The translations under genes were made by a program, and so were the position numbers. A stretch of 36,712 bases of DNA from an uncultured Ruminococcus sp. (GTDB lineage Bacteria; Bacillota; Clostridia; Oscillospirales; Acutalibacteraceae): assembly GCA_944412525.1 (NCBI GenBank), contig CALYBM010000026.1, forward strand, positions 1-36,712, in the 5' to 3' direction. Below, one piece after another: positions 15,356 through 24,582 of this stretch. How positions within the stretch are numbered: position 1 is the stretch's first letter; each line of letters begins with the position of its first letter. The notes beneath the pieces were generated by a model. That model was not told where the DNA came from. It worked only from the letters and a program-made list of their open reading frames with translations, and ran no database searches.

Positions 15356-18052
15356 TTAATCCTCTCGATTTTGTATCGCATTGCGCCTCTCAAGCCACTC
15401 GTTGTAGGTCATCAGCACATCTCTGGGCTTTGAACCCTGATGAGGTCCTACAACTCCGAGCTGTTCCATGTCATCAATCATTCTTCCCGCTCTTGCGTAT
15501 CCGACCTTGAGCCTGCGCTGAATAAGAGAGGTAGACGCCTGTCCTGCTTCGATGACGCACATTATTGCCTCGTCCATTTTGGAGTCAACATCAAGCCCGT
15601 CGTCATTTGACGAGCTGTCACCTCCCTTTTTGCCCGAAGCAATTTCCTCGGCCGCAATACGCTTGATTTTTTCTTCTATCTCCGAATTATACTGTGCAGA
15701 ATACGATTTCTTGATGTAGCTTGTAACGCGTTCGATTTCTTCATCGGACGCATAACAGCCCTGAACTCTCATAGGCTTAGGCGCTCCTACGGGAGCAAAC
15801 AGCATATCGCCCTTGCCTATTAGCTTTTCGCCGCCGCCCGTATCGAGAATTGTTCGTGAATCCATATTTGAGCTTACCTTAAGCGAAATTCGGCTCGGAA
15901 CATTCGCTTTTATCAAGCCCGTAATTACATTTACCGTCGGTCGCTGCGTCGCGAGTATGAGGTGCATTCCCGCCGCACGAGCCATTTGAGCAAGTCGGCA
16001 GATTGAGTCCTCTACCTCGCTGGGGGCAGCCATCATAAGGTCGGCAAGCTCATCAATCGCAATTACGACACGGCTCATTTTTTCCTGTGCGACGGGAAGT
16101 CCGTTCACCTCAAGAACAGGCTGTTTTAGCTCGCCGTTTTCATCCTCCTTGGGAGGATTTTTTGAAATGTAATCGAGATTTTTCTGCACTAACGAGTTAT
16201 ATGAATCAATATCCTTGCAGTCGTACTCGGAAAAGATTTTGTATCGCTGAAGCATCTCGTTTACCGCCCATGCAAGCGCGCCTGCCGCTTTTTTTGCGTC
16301 GGAAACTACCGGCACGAGCAGATGAGGTATTCCCTTGTACTTGGAGAATTCAACCATTTTGGGGTCTATGAGCAAAAGCTTTACCTCATCGGGCGTCGCT
16401 TTGTAGAGAATACTGATGAGAATTGAGTTTACGCAAACCGACTTACCTGAACCTGTTGTACCTGCAATGAGCAGATGAGGCATTTTGGCAAGGTCGGTTA
16501 CAACTATTTCGCCTGAAATATCGCGGCCGAGAACGCAGGTAAGCTTGCTCTTTGCGTTTCTGAACTTGTCCGAATCAATAAGCTCACGCATTGAAACCAT
16601 GCTTACAACCTTGTTGGGAACCTCTATTCCCACAGCAGCCTTGCCGGGGATGGGCGCCTCAATGCGGACGCCGTTTGCCGCAAGGTTGAGCGCAATATCA
16701 TCTGACAGATTAGTTATTTTGCTGATTTTTACACCCGGTGCGGGCTGAAGCTCATAACGGGTAACGGAAGGTCCTCGGCAGATATTCGTGATAGACGCGC
16801 TGACGCCGAAGCTGTTTAAAGTTTCAATCAGCTTTTTGGAGTTGTTTTGAAGCTCCTCCATAGCGTTTCTGTCATTGTTGTTTGTATTCAGCTTTAAAAG
16901 CTGTACGGGAGGATAATGATAACGCTTTTCTTCTTTTATTTCTTTTGAAGAATCATCTATCTTGTATCCTACTCCGTCAAACTCCGAATGTGCATCTTCA
17001 TCTTTGTCGGCAGATTTTTTGTTTTCTTCAACAGGCACAGTCTGCGGGTCGGCCTGTTTTGCTCCCTGTGTTACATGATTTGATGACTTCTCGTTTGATA
17101 TATCCACCGCTATATCTTCAACGGTGGTTTCCGCGTCCTCTCCGAGCGGCTTGCTCGCACGGTTAATGATATTTATCAAATCCTGCGACAAATCCTTGTC
17201 TGCCGCATTCTGCTCGTTTGTGTCAACATAGTCGATGTCAATACCGCTTTTTTCGGCTTGCCTGCGCCTTTTACGCTTGCTTTTTGTATCATCAAGAGGA
17301 ATATCAATTTTATCATCGGTGTTTTGGGCAATAATATCGCCGCCGTTTATATAATTATGCGGCGAATTTTGTCTGCGGGCTTTAACCTCTCTGATATGCT
17401 TTTCTCTTGCCTCTTTTACATGGCTTACCGTTCTTGAAGCCGCAGCAGCCATATCCTTTATTGAAATGTTTGTTATAATAAAAACAAGCATTATAATTAC
17501 AACAAAGCACACCAAAAGAGCGGCAACGCTTCCGCAGAGAAGTGTAAGCGGATATCCCAATATTCCGCCCATGAGGCCGCAGCCGAATGTCATATACACG
17601 CTTGTGTCGGCAGATTGCTGATAAAGCTTTCCGAGACAGGCAGGGAAACTTATATCGTTAAAGTTTGAACCGCTCGCTATGTAGATCAACGCTCCCACAA
17701 AAAGTATTATGAGAGAGCTTATTATGACCTTGGACTTGAAATGCGCAACTGTTTTTTCTTTTTCGGTTATGACGCACAGATAAATCATCAAAAACGGAAT
17801 GAGAAATATACCGAAGCCGAAAACACCGAAGAAAAAGCTTCTTACGGCGGTCCAGACATTTTCGCCCTTTATAAATATCATCAGAGCAAACAAAACCGCT
17901 ACCGCACCGAAAATAATTGCTCTTACTCTCGGACTCACGGTACAGCGCTGTTCTGCTTCTTTCTTTTTTGCTCTGCTTCTGCCCTTTTGTGCTTTGGCAG
18001 TCGTTTTTGATTTTTTGTTAGATGTTTGCTTTTTTGCAGGCAACGCTACCAC
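15356..18052 (-). CDS. ftsK: DNA translocase FtsK/SpoIIIE
   Basis: 898 residues. The Lys/Arg-rich start is followed by about four membrane helices (about 45-200), an acidic and charged linker (about 200-400), the alpha/beta motor with Walker A AGTTGSGKS (about residue 527) and Walker B VVIAIDELADLM, LATQRPTVNVITGLIKANVP, and a C-terminal gamma domain (ASTSLIQRRLKVGYARAGRMID) that reads KOPS/SRS-type DNA signs. It pumps chromosomal DNA through the division or sporulation septum. The start is either GTG at 18052 or TTG at 18043; CGGGAG is spaced better for the TTG. TepA and UppP genes lie just upstream; tepA is next to spoIIIE in Bacillus too. Confidence 0.95.
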   Translation of the reverse strand: MVALPAKKQTSNKKSKTTAKAQKGRSRAKKKEAEQRCTVSPRVRAIIFGAVAVLFALMIFIKGENVWTAVRSFFFGVFGFGIFLIPFLMIYLCVITEKEKTVAHFKSKVIISSLIILFVGALIYIASGSNFNDISFPACLGKLYQQSADTSVYMTFGCGLMGGILGYPLTLLCGSVAALLVCFVVIIMLVFIITNISIKDMAAAASRTVSHVKEAREKHIREVKARRQNSPHNYINGGDIIAQNTDDKIDIPLDDTKSKRKRRRQAEKSGIDIDYVDTNEQNAADKDLSQDLINIINRASKPLGEDAETTVEDIAVDISNEKSSNHVTQGAKQADPQTVPVEENKKSADKDEDAHSEFDGVGYKIDDSSKEIKEEKRYHYPPVQLLKLNTNNNDRNAMEELQNNSKKLIETLNSFGVSASITNICRGPSVTRYELQPAPGVKISKITNLSDDIALNLAANGVRIEAPIPGKAAVGIEVPNKVVSMVSMRELIDSDKFRNAKSKLTCVLGRDISGEIVVTDLAKMPHLLIAGTTGSGKSVCVNSILISILYKATPDEVKLLLIDPKMVEFSKYKGIPHLLVPVVSDAKKAAGALAWAVNEMLQRYKIFSEYDCKDIDSYNSLVQKNLDYISKNPPKEDENGELKQPVLEVNGLPVAQEKMSRVVIAIDELADLMMAAPSEVEDSICRLAQMARAAGMHLILATQRPTVNVITGLIKANVPSRISLKVSSNMDSRTILDTGGGEKLIGKGDMLFAPVGAPKPMRVQGCYASDEEIERVTSYIKKSYSAQYNSEIEEKIKRIAAEEIASGKKGGDSSSNDDGLDVDSKMDEAIMCVIEAGQASTSLIQRRLKVGYARAGRMIDDMEQLGVVGPHQGSKPRDVLMTYNEWLERRNAIQNRED

Positions 18053-18111
18053 TCCCGAACTTTTCCGTTGATTTCAAAACAGTTATACATTCAAATACAA
18101 TTTTAGTTTGA

Positions 18112-19050
18112 TTACAGATTAATAGGTGCACCCGTAAACAAATTCACACCTGTGCTGAGCTCAATGATTGAAATAATTAAAAATACCAAGCCCACAACGG
18201 CGGTGTAAATAACAAAAACGCTCATTTTGTTTGACTTTAAAAACCATTTGAATATAACAATAGCCAAATATCCCACAACAGCGGAAGCAACCATACCTGC
18301 TATTATCACGCCGATTTCAACATTGATGCCCTCGGGTGACTTAACGGCTTCAATTCCCTCAAGCAGTGCAGCCGCCAAAATTGACGGAACGCCCAAAATG
18401 AATGTGTAATCAAGTGCTTTTTGCTTGTTTATTCCTCTCATCTCGCCTACTGCAAGAGTTGAACCCGAGCGTGACAAACCCGGAAGCAAAGCCGCCGCAA
18501 CCTGCATAAGTCCCACGCAAATTGCGTCAAGTACGGTATAGCTTTCTCTGCCCTTGTCAGCGGGAGTTTTTTTGCCCAATGCGGTTCTGCGGTTGCATAC
18601 GATTCCTATGCTGAGAAGCACGCTTGTAACAAGAAGTGAGATTGCAGTGACAAGCAAAACAGGACTTCCCGAAAATATCTCGGCTAAATCCTTGAGCTTT
18701 AACTCTGTGCCCGGGATCGGCAGGAACAGCAAAAACAGGGGAATAAGGCCGATTATGAGCATAAAAATCAAGTTTCTCTCATAATTCATTTTGCTCCACT
18801 TGAATTTGCCCGTAAAAATATCCTTTACAAGCAAAACAAATTCCTTTAAAAGGCTCCAGATAAGCTTATAGTAAAATGCTATTACGGCAACAAGCGTGCC
18901 GACATGAAGCATTACATTGAAAAACAAATTGCTTTCTCCGCCTACTCCGATAATGTGCTGAGTGATAGCAAGGTGACCGCTGCTTGATACGGGCAAAAAC
19001 TCGGTTAACCCCTGAACAATACCCTGGATAATTGCGTCAATTACAGACAT
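18112..19050 (-). CDS. uppP: Undecaprenyl-diphosphatase UppP (BacA)
   Basis: 312 residues with AAAGGAG before the ATG. Signature motifs: GLTEFLPVSSSGHLAI (about 15-30) and LLPGLSRSGSTLAVGE. Around eight membrane helices can be picked out. The enzyme removes a phosphate from undecaprenyl diphosphate, recycling the lipid carrier for peptidoglycan and other wall polymers, and gives bacitracin resistance when abundant. It lies between tepA and ftsK on the same strand with short gaps, so one operon is likely. Confidence 0.97.
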   Translation of the reverse strand: MSVIDAIIQGIVQGLTEFLPVSSSGHLAITQHIIGVGGESNLFFNVMLHVGTLVAVIAFYYKLIWSLLKEFVLLVKDIFTGKFKWSKMNYERNLIFMLIIGLIPLFLLFLPIPGTELKLKDLAEIFSGSPVLLVTAISLLVTSVLLSIGIVCNRRTALGKKTPADKGRESYTVLDAICVGLMQVAAALLPGLSRSGSTLAVGEMRGINKQKALDYTFILGVPSILAAALLEGIEAVKSPEGINVEIGVIIAGMVASAVVGYLAIVIFKWFLKSNKMSVFVIYTAVVGLVFLIISIIELSTGVNLFTGAPINL

Positions 19051-19091
19051 AATATGTACTCCTTTAAAATTTTTATTTTATATATTATGTA

Positions 19092-19108
19092 TCGGGCGTC
19101 ATGCCCGA
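19092..19108 (-). other. Small GC hairpin between tepA and uppP
   Basis: TCGGGC / GCCCGA with a 5-base loop, directly after the tepA stop. No T run follows, so it could be a processing or stability element within the operon. Confidence 0.45.
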
Positions 19109-19109
19109 G

Positions 19110-19907
19110 TTATTTATTTTTGCTGCTTTTGGTTTTTGACTTTTTCTTGTTTTCCTTTACCATCTCATGAAGTGCCGCTATCGCGTCGGAAACCGTTCCC
19201 ACGCTGTCAATAAGACCTTCCTCGACAGCCTCTTCGCCCTCAAGTATGGTGCCGATGTCCATTACAAGCTCGCCTGTGTTCAGTACAAGCTCATTGTATC
19301 TTTGCTTTGTAATCTCGGAATTTTCGGCAACAAAGGTAGTTATCCTGTCCTGCATACGCTGAAAATACTCAAATGTCTGAGGCACTCCGAGTGTTAGACC
19401 CGTTGTACGCACAGGATGAACCGTCATTGATGCACTCTTAGCGATAAAGCTCTTCTTTGCGGCAACGGCAAGAGGAATCCCGATTGAATGTCCCCCGCCT
19501 AAAACGATTGATACAGACGGTTTTTTCATACCCGAAATAACCTCGGCAATAGCAAGGCCTGCTTCAACATCTCCTCCCACAGTATTGAGAAGTATCAAAA
19601 GGCCGTCAATCCGCTCGTCCTCCTCGATTGAAACCAAAAGAGGAATAACATGCTCATACTTTGTCGTTTTGTTTTGCTGTGAAAGAATATAATGACCTTC
19701 AATCTGGCCGATAATAGTCAGGCAATGTATTACGCTGTCACGGTGAACGGTGAGAATTGAACCCGTTTCTCCTATTTGGTCGGTATGCTCCTCGTTTATC
19801 GGGCTGTCGTTTTCAATCTTTTGGCCGTCATCCTCAGACGCAGGATTTCTCACAAAATTGTCTTTGCTTTTTTTATCAGACTTTGAATTTCTTGATTTTT
19901 GTGACAT
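19110..19907 (-). CDS. tepA: ClpP-class peptidase TepA (translocation-enhancing protein family)
   Basis: 265 residues, start set by GGAGGTG before the ATG at 19907. After a charged N-terminus (about 1-50) comes a ClpP-fold domain: LLILLNTVGGDVEAGLAIAEVI, GGGHSIGIPLAVAA (likely Ser nucleophile in GHSIG) and KSASMTVHPVRTTGLTLG. The basic tail is KKKSKTKSSKNK. TepA/YmfB proteins are ClpP relatives without an ATPase partner, linked in Bacillus to signal-peptide degradation or secretion. The gene order tepA...ftsK/spoIIIE repeats that in Bacillus, with uppP inserted. It has a strong promoter (TTGAAA-17-TATAAT). Confidence 0.88.
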   Translation of the reverse strand: MSQKSRNSKSDKKSKDNFVRNPASEDDGQKIENDSPINEEHTDQIGETGSILTVHRDSVIHCLTIIGQIEGHYILSQQNKTTKYEHVIPLLVSIEEDERIDGLLILLNTVGGDVEAGLAIAEVISGMKKPSVSIVLGGGHSIGIPLAVAAKKSFIAKSASMTVHPVRTTGLTLGVPQTFEYFQRMQDRITTFVAENSEITKQRYNELVLNTGELVMDIGTILEGEEAVEEGLIDSVGTVSDAIAALHEMVKENKKKSKTKSSKNK

Positions 19908-20007
19908 TTATATGCACCTCCGAAAAATATTGTTCCCCGAAAGCGTTTTGCAATTCAAATATCACAAAAAATTAATACCGTTAAATGATATTAACAATGC
20001 AAAACCA

Positions 20008-20036
20008 ATTATAACATTTTAAGCATTACATTTCAA
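20008..20036 (-). promoter_or_regulatory. Promoter of the tepA-uppP-ftsK run
   Basis: On the minus strand TTGAAA (20036 to 20031) is 17 bases from a perfect TATAAT (20013 to 20008) that also has an extended TG. The leader is about 95 bases long. Confidence 0.7.
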
Positions 20037-20127
20037 TCTTTTTATATTTATATTTCTTATAAACAATAATTATCATACATATTTATAGTATTATAGTGTC
20101 AAAATGAATAAATGGAGTGATATTTAC

Positions 20128-21423
20128 TTGACATCTCACATAATTATGGGTGTTGTCATTGCAATACTGATCCTTTTGTCGGCACTGTTTTCCGCTACGG
20201 AGACTGCTTTTTCGTTTGCAAACAAAATCAGAATCCAGCAAAGTGTTGACAAGGGCAATAAAAGAGCCAAAAACGCTCTTTATATTATTGAACGCTTTGA
20301 TAATGCCCTTACAACAATCCTTATCTGCAATAATATCGTGAACCTGAGCTGTTCGTCAATCGCTACGGTGCTTTGCCTTGATATTTTCGGAGATATAGGC
20401 TCTGCCATTGCGACAGGTGCTACAACTCTGCTTGTACTTACATTCGGTGAAATTCTGCCGAAGTGTCTTGCAAAGGAGCATAGTGACGGATTTTCGCTTA
20501 AAATCGCGGGACTTTTGCGGTTTTTGATGTTTGTTTTTACTCCTATTGTTTTTATTTTTGTAAAATTAAAGGCTATAGCAATTAAGATTTCAGGCAGCAG
20601 CGAGGGCGGTCCGTCTGTTACGGAAAATGAGCTTAAATATATTGTTGAGAGCATTGAGGAAGAAGGCGTGCTCGAACAGAGCGAGAGCGAGATGGTACGC
20701 TCGGCGCTTGATTTTGACGAAAAGACGGCTGAAGAAATCCTCACCCCGCGTGTAGATGTTACCTTTGTAAGCCTTAATGACAGTCAGGAAAAAATCAAGG
20801 AAATTATAATTGAAAACAGGTATTCAAGGATTCCCGTTTACGATAAAACGGTTGATAACATCGTCGGTATTTTGCACACGAGAGATTACCTTGAGTCGCT
20901 GGCTGACGGAAAAGCGCCCGACCTGAAAGATATTATGCAGACCCCGTACTTTGTTTTCAGAACACAGCAGCTTTCAAAAATTTTGAATACCTTTAAACGC
21001 ACCAAAATCCATCTTGCCATTGTAACCGATGAATACGGCGGCACCTTGGGTATTGTTACCATGGAGGACTTGCTTGAGGAAATCGTCGGCGAAATCTGGG
21101 ACGAGGACGAGGAGATCGAACACAGCTACTATAAAATCGGCAAGGGTGAATTCCTTGTAAACGGCGATATTGAGCTTGACGATATGCTTGCGCTGTTTGA
21201 TATGGATTCTTCAAGCATACAAAGCGACAGCGTTACGGTCGGCGGTTTTATCCTTGAAAATGCTGGTACTATTCCGAGCAAGCGTCAGAGCATTGAGGCA
21301 GACGGTTTCAGATTCACCGTTATGGAGGTTAAAAACCAGCGTATTATAAGAGTTGTGGTAAAAAAAATTGATTCAGACGAATCTCAGGAAAGCAAAAATG
21401 ACGAAAAAGATGATGAATCTTAA
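20128..21423 (+). CDS. CNNM/HlyC-CorC family transporter (DUF21, two CBS, CorC_HlyC)
   Basis: A TTG start at 20128 is preferred because GGAGTGA lies 8 bases upstream; the ATG at 20104 has no ribosome site. About 431 residues: DUF21 membrane domain (about 1-165, [16 protein letters not shown]), linker with [20 protein letters not shown] and ILTPRVDV, two CBS domains ([41 protein letters not shown]), and a C-terminal CorC_HlyC FAD-like domain. The family is linked to Mg/Co efflux; older names call it hemolysin. It stands alone with its own terminator. Confidence 0.92.
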   Translation: MTSHIIMGVVIAILILLSALFSATETAFSFANKIRIQQSVDKGNKRAKNALYIIERFDNALTTILICNNIVNLSCSSIATVLCLDIFGDIGSAIATGATTLLVLTFGEILPKCLAKEHSDGFSLKIAGLLRFLMFVFTPIVFIFVKLKAIAIKISGSSEGGPSVTENELKYIVESIEEEGVLEQSESEMVRSALDFDEKTAEEILTPRVDVTFVSLNDSQEKIKEIIIENRYSRIPVYDKTVDNIVGILHTRDYLESLADGKAPDLKDIMQTPYFVFRTQQLSKILNTFKRTKIHLAIVTDEYGGTLGIVTMEDLLEEIVGEIWDEDEEIEHSYYKIGKGEFLVNGDIELDDMLALFDMDSSSIQSDSVTVGGFILENAGTIPSKRQSIEADGFRFTVMEVKNQRIIRVVVKKIDSDESQESKNDEKDDES

Positions 21424-21468
21424 ATTGATTGTATTATAGTTATTTTTAAACTGTATATTTGACTATCG

Positions 21469-21505
21469 GAGCATATTGCCTAAAGAAAGGCAATATGCTC
21501 TTTTT
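21469..21505 (+). terminator. Terminator after the CNNM transporter gene
   Basis: Perfect 13-bp stem GAGCATATTGCCT / AGGCAATATGCTC (21469-21481, 21488-21500) with an AAAGAA loop and five T residues. Confidence 0.92.
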
Positions 21506-21698
21506 GTGTTAAAAAGCTTTGGCTGTATTCTGTGATGTCTCTAATAATAAATGTCTGATATTAGGTTACACTATGAGTATGTTTTTATATTTTTCTGCAA
21601 CGCCTGCACTTGCAGAAAAGCATTTTGTGCACAACAGGCTTATGACAGAGTAACGATTTGAAGCACATATACATATTCATTTAGCGGGAGGCAATACA

Positions 21699-22631
21699 AT
21701 GAATATATTTTCATCGGTGATTTTTCAGATTTCCGTGCTGTTCTCCTTTATTATAATCGGGTTTATTTTACGCAGACTTAATTTTTTGCCGAGAGAAACC
21801 GGCAGGGTTTTCTCAAGAATTGAAAACAGTATTTTCATGCCTGCTGTAGTTATAAAAACATTTTGGACAAACTGCACGGTAAAAAATATAACGGAAAAGT
21901 GGATTTTTATTGTCTACAGCATCGGAATCCTTACTTTTTGTGTTTTGACAGCATTTACAGTAAGCCGTTTTATCGGAAAAACAGAGTATCTGCAAAAAAT
22001 TTACAGATACTCAATTTCTGTTTCAAATTTCGGATTTGTCGGAACAGCTATGGTATCGGGAATTTACGGCGATAACAGCATTGAGCTTTTTGATTATCTT
22101 ATGTTTACCCTGCCGCTCAATCTTTTTACCTATTCAATAGGAATTGCATGGCTTGTGCCGAATAGCAAAAAACTGTTTTCGATTAAAACCTTTTTAAACC
22201 CGATATTTGTGTCATTGTTTATCGGAGCGGCACTCGGCTTGCTTTCTGTGCCCAAAAACGAACTTGTTTCAACCGTAATTTCTTCTGCGGCGAATTGCAT
22301 GGCACCTGTCGCCATGATTTTGACAGGCTTTGTAATAGGAGGATATAACCTCAGGGACTTGTTTAAGCACCCGCAGACCTATATTGTTGCGGGTATAAGA
22401 CTTGTAGCCCTGCCGAGTATTGTCGTGTTGTTTTTAACGTTTATTAAAGCACCGCAGGAAATAATAGTCGCCACACTGTGTGCCCATGCCATGCCGCTTG
22501 GATTAAACACGGTTATTATACCGTCCGCATACGGCGAAAACCCCGAAACAGGAGCAAGTATGGCGCTTGTTTCTCAGCTATGTTCAATAATTACAATTCC
22601 GTCGTTATTTTTTATTTTCGGATTTGCGTGA
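21699..22631 (+). CDS. AEC family permease (auxin efflux carrier-like)
   Basis: 310 residues with GGGAGG before the ATG. About ten membrane helices; N-terminal FSFIIIGFILRRLNFLP and the C-terminal LCAHAMPLGLNTVIIPSAYGENPETGASMALVSQ are typical of the AEC/membrane transport protein family. Members move organic acids or amino-acid-like anions; the substrate cannot be told from sequence. It is followed at once by the promoter of the Rrf2 regulator, so it is likely a single-gene unit with no clear terminator. Confidence 0.88.
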   Translation: MNIFSSVIFQISVLFSFIIIGFILRRLNFLPRETGRVFSRIENSIFMPAVVIKTFWTNCTVKNITEKWIFIVYSIGILTFCVLTAFTVSRFIGKTEYLQKIYRYSISVSNFGFVGTAMVSGIYGDNSIELFDYLMFTLPLNLFTYSIGIAWLVPNSKKLFSIKTFLNPIFVSLFIGAALGLLSVPKNELVSTVISSAANCMAPVAMILTGFVIGGYNLRDLFKHPQTYIVAGIRLVALPSIVVLFLTFIKAPQEIIVATLCAHAMPLGLNTVIIPSAYGENPETGASMALVSQLCSIITIPSLFFIFGFA

Positions 22632-22660
22632 TTGACACTTGAGATGTATTATGATATCCT
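22632..22660 (+). promoter_or_regulatory. Promoter of the Rrf2 regulator gene
   Basis: TTGACA (22632-22637) is 17 bases from TATCCT (22655-22660). The -35 starts right after the stop of the AEC gene. Confidence 0.65.
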
Positions 22661-22697
22661 AAATTCATAGTAAGCTTATATGATATGGGGTGATTAG

Positions 22698-23123
22698 ATG
22701 AAAATTTCAACAAAAGGGAGATACGCTGTACGCCTTATGGTTGACCTTGCTCAAAATAATACAGGTGAAAATATTTCTTTAAAGGATGTGGCAAAGCGCC
22801 AAAACCTATCTCTTAAATACCTTGAACAAATCATCACCCTGCTGACAAAGTCCGGGTATGTCATAAGCACAAGAGGCTCAAACGGAGGTTATCGCCTCGC
22901 TCAAAAGCCTGAGGACTACACCGTTGGTATGATTCTTCGTCTTACGGAGGGAAGCCTTGCCCCTGTTGCCTGTGTTGAGGGCGATGTTAATGAGTGTCCG
23001 CGCAAAGACGACTGCTGTACAATTTTTGTATGGAAAAAACTGTATAAAGCAATTTGCGATGTTGTTGACAACATAACCATTGCCGACATTGTAAATATGG
23101 GAGCGGACAACTACATAATTTAG
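22698..23123 (+). CDS. Rrf2 family transcriptional regulator (IscR/CymR group)
   Basis: 141 residues: N-terminal winged helix (MKISTKGRYAVRLMVDLA, ISLKDVAKRQNLSLKYLEQI, VISTRGSNGGYRLA), then a Cys-rich loop CVEGDVNECPRKDDCC and a C-terminal dimer helix. Three Cys in this loop recall the Fe-S ligands of IscR. The place directly upstream of metY and cysK points to control of cysteine/methionine synthesis, as CymR does in Bacillus. Whether it binds an Fe-S cluster or senses through CysK is not visible. GGGGTGA precedes the ATG. Confidence 0.9.
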   Translation: MKISTKGRYAVRLMVDLAQNNTGENISLKDVAKRQNLSLKYLEQIITLLTKSGYVISTRGSNGGYRLAQKPEDYTVGMILRLTEGSLAPVACVEGDVNECPRKDDCCTIFVWKKLYKAICDVVDNITIADIVNMGADNYII

Positions 23124-23178
23124 TACGGAGAATATTTTTGGGTTTATAATAAGCTTAATTTAATTCCTGAAATTTCTA

Positions 23179-23206
23179 TTGACAAATAAAAATAGTATGG
23201 TATTAT
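23179..23206 (+). promoter_or_regulatory. Promoter of metY-cysK
   Basis: TTGACA (23179-23184) is 16 bases from TATTAT (23201-23206). The leader of about 53 bases is too short for a SAM riboswitch. Confidence 0.7.
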
Positions 23207-23221
23207 GTATGTAAAAAATAA

Positions 23222-23242
23222 TTCCTACTATTCTTATAGGAA
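23222..23242 (+). promoter_or_regulatory. Inverted repeat, candidate operator for the Rrf2 regulator
   Basis: TTCCTA-N9-TAGGAA lies about 10-30 bases downstream of the predicted metY transcription start. Dyads containing TAGGAA recall CymR-type sites; I cannot confirm the consensus here. Confidence 0.5.
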
Positions 23243-23265
23243 ATATGTGAAATGAGGACTTAAAT

Positions 23266-24561
23266 ATGAGTAAACTAAGCGATAGAAAACTACAGTTTGA
23301 AACTCTCCAGCTGCACGCAGGTCAGGAACAGCCCGACCCCGCTACCGACGCAAGAGCCGTTCCGATTTATGCGACTACCTCTTATGTTTTTAATAATTGT
23401 CAGGACGCCGAGGACAGGTTTGCGCTAAAGGCGGGCGGAAATATTTACGGCAGACTTACAAATCCTACTCAGGAGATTTTTGAAAAACGAATTGCCGCTC
23501 TTGAGGGAGGTTCGGCTGCCCTTGCCGTATCTTCGGGTGCCGCAGCGGTTACATATACAATTCAGGCACTTGCAAAGGCGGGTGACAATATTGTGGCTGC
23601 CAAGACAATCTACGGCGGCTCGTACAATCTGCTTGAGCACACTCTCCCCTCTTACGGAATCAAAACAGTTTTTGTTGACCCTGATGAGGAAAACGCATTT
23701 GAAAATGCTGTTGACGGCAATACCAAGGCTATATATATCGAGGCTTTGGGCAATCCTAACTGCAATATTATTGACTTTGAAAAAGCGGCAAAAATCGCAC
23801 ATTCACACAATATCCCGCTTGTTGTTGACAGCACCTTCGCGACGCCCTATCTTATAAGGCCTTTTGATTTCGGTGCGGATATTGTAATTCATTCGGCAAC
23901 TAAATTCATAGGCGGTCACGGAACCGCGCTCGGCGGTGTAATTATTGAAAGCGGAAAATTTGATTGGGAGGCTTCGGGAAAATTCCCTCAGCTTTCAATG
24001 CCGAATGACTCCTATCACGGCGCTGTGTTTACAAAAGCGGCTCCCGGCGCGGCTTTTGTTACCTTTATACGGGCAACTCTGCTCAGAGATACGGGAGCGT
24101 CGGTTTCGCCGTTTCACGCGTTTATGTTTTTGCAGGGGCTTGAAACACTCTCACTCAGAGTTGAACGGCATATTGAAAACGCACTGAAAGTCGTGGACTT
24201 TTTAAAAAACCATCCAAAGGTTGAAAATGTTAACCACCCGTCGCTGCCTGACAGCAGATACAATGATCTTTACAAAAAATACTTTAAAAAAGGTGCAGGC
24301 TCAATATTTACTTTTGAAATAAAGGGAACGGCAGACGATGCGAAGAAATTTATTGATAATCTTCAAATTTTTTCTTTGCTCGCAAATGTTGCCGATGTAA
24401 AATCGTTGGTTATTCATCCCGCGTCAACAACTCACTCACAGCTTAATGAAGATGAACTTTGTGAACAGGGAATCAAACCGAACACGATAAGGCTGTCTGT
24501 GGGAACAGAAAACATCGAGGATATTTTATATGACCTTGAGCAGGCATTTAATGCAATATAA
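23266..24561 (+). CDS. metY: O-acetylhomoserine sulfhydrylase (MetY-type)
   Basis: 431 residues of the Cys/Met metabolism PLP family. Seen are FETLQLHAGQEQPDPATDAR, VPIYATTSYVF, YGRLTNPTQEIFEKRIAALE, the PLP lysine in SATKFIGGHG, and the C-terminal VIHPASTTHSQL and IRLSVGTE. The length and the N-terminal LQLHAGQ..PDPAT wording fit O-acetyl-L-homoserine sulfhydrylase rather than cystathionine enzymes. It makes homocysteine from O-acetylhomoserine and sulfide. A GAGG site precedes the ATG. cysK follows by 21 bases, so both sulfide-fixing routes are in one operon. Confidence 0.94.
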   Translation: MSKLSDRKLQFETLQLHAGQEQPDPATDARAVPIYATTSYVFNNCQDAEDRFALKAGGNIYGRLTNPTQEIFEKRIAALEGGSAALAVSSGAAAVTYTIQALAKAGDNIVAAKTIYGGSYNLLEHTLPSYGIKTVFVDPDEENAFENAVDGNTKAIYIEALGNPNCNIIDFEKAAKIAHSHNIPLVVDSTFATPYLIRPFDFGADIVIHSATKFIGGHGTALGGVIIESGKFDWEASGKFPQLSMPNDSYHGAVFTKAAPGAAFVTFIRATLLRDTGASVSPFHAFMFLQGLETLSLRVERHIENALKVVDFLKNHPKVENVNHPSLPDSRYNDLYKKYFKKGAGSIFTFEIKGTADDAKKFIDNLQIFSLLANVADVKSLVIHPASTTHSQLNEDELCEQGIKPNTIRLSVGTENIEDILYDLEQAFNAI

Positions 24562-24582
24562 AAATCGGAAAGGCTGATATGT

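Noticed and set aside
21590..21640. Imperfect hairpin (GCCTG...CAGGC) upstream of the AEC gene
   Set aside because: The arms are short with a large unpaired centre and no T run, so it is not supported as a terminator or riboswitch.
23207..23265. SAM (S-box) riboswitch before metY
   Set aside because: Only about 53 bases of leader, with just a short dyad and no multi-stem fold.
23425..23802. 125-codon minus-strand open frame inside metY
   Set aside because: It lies wholly within a well-supported PLP enzyme gene and has no recognisable protein features.
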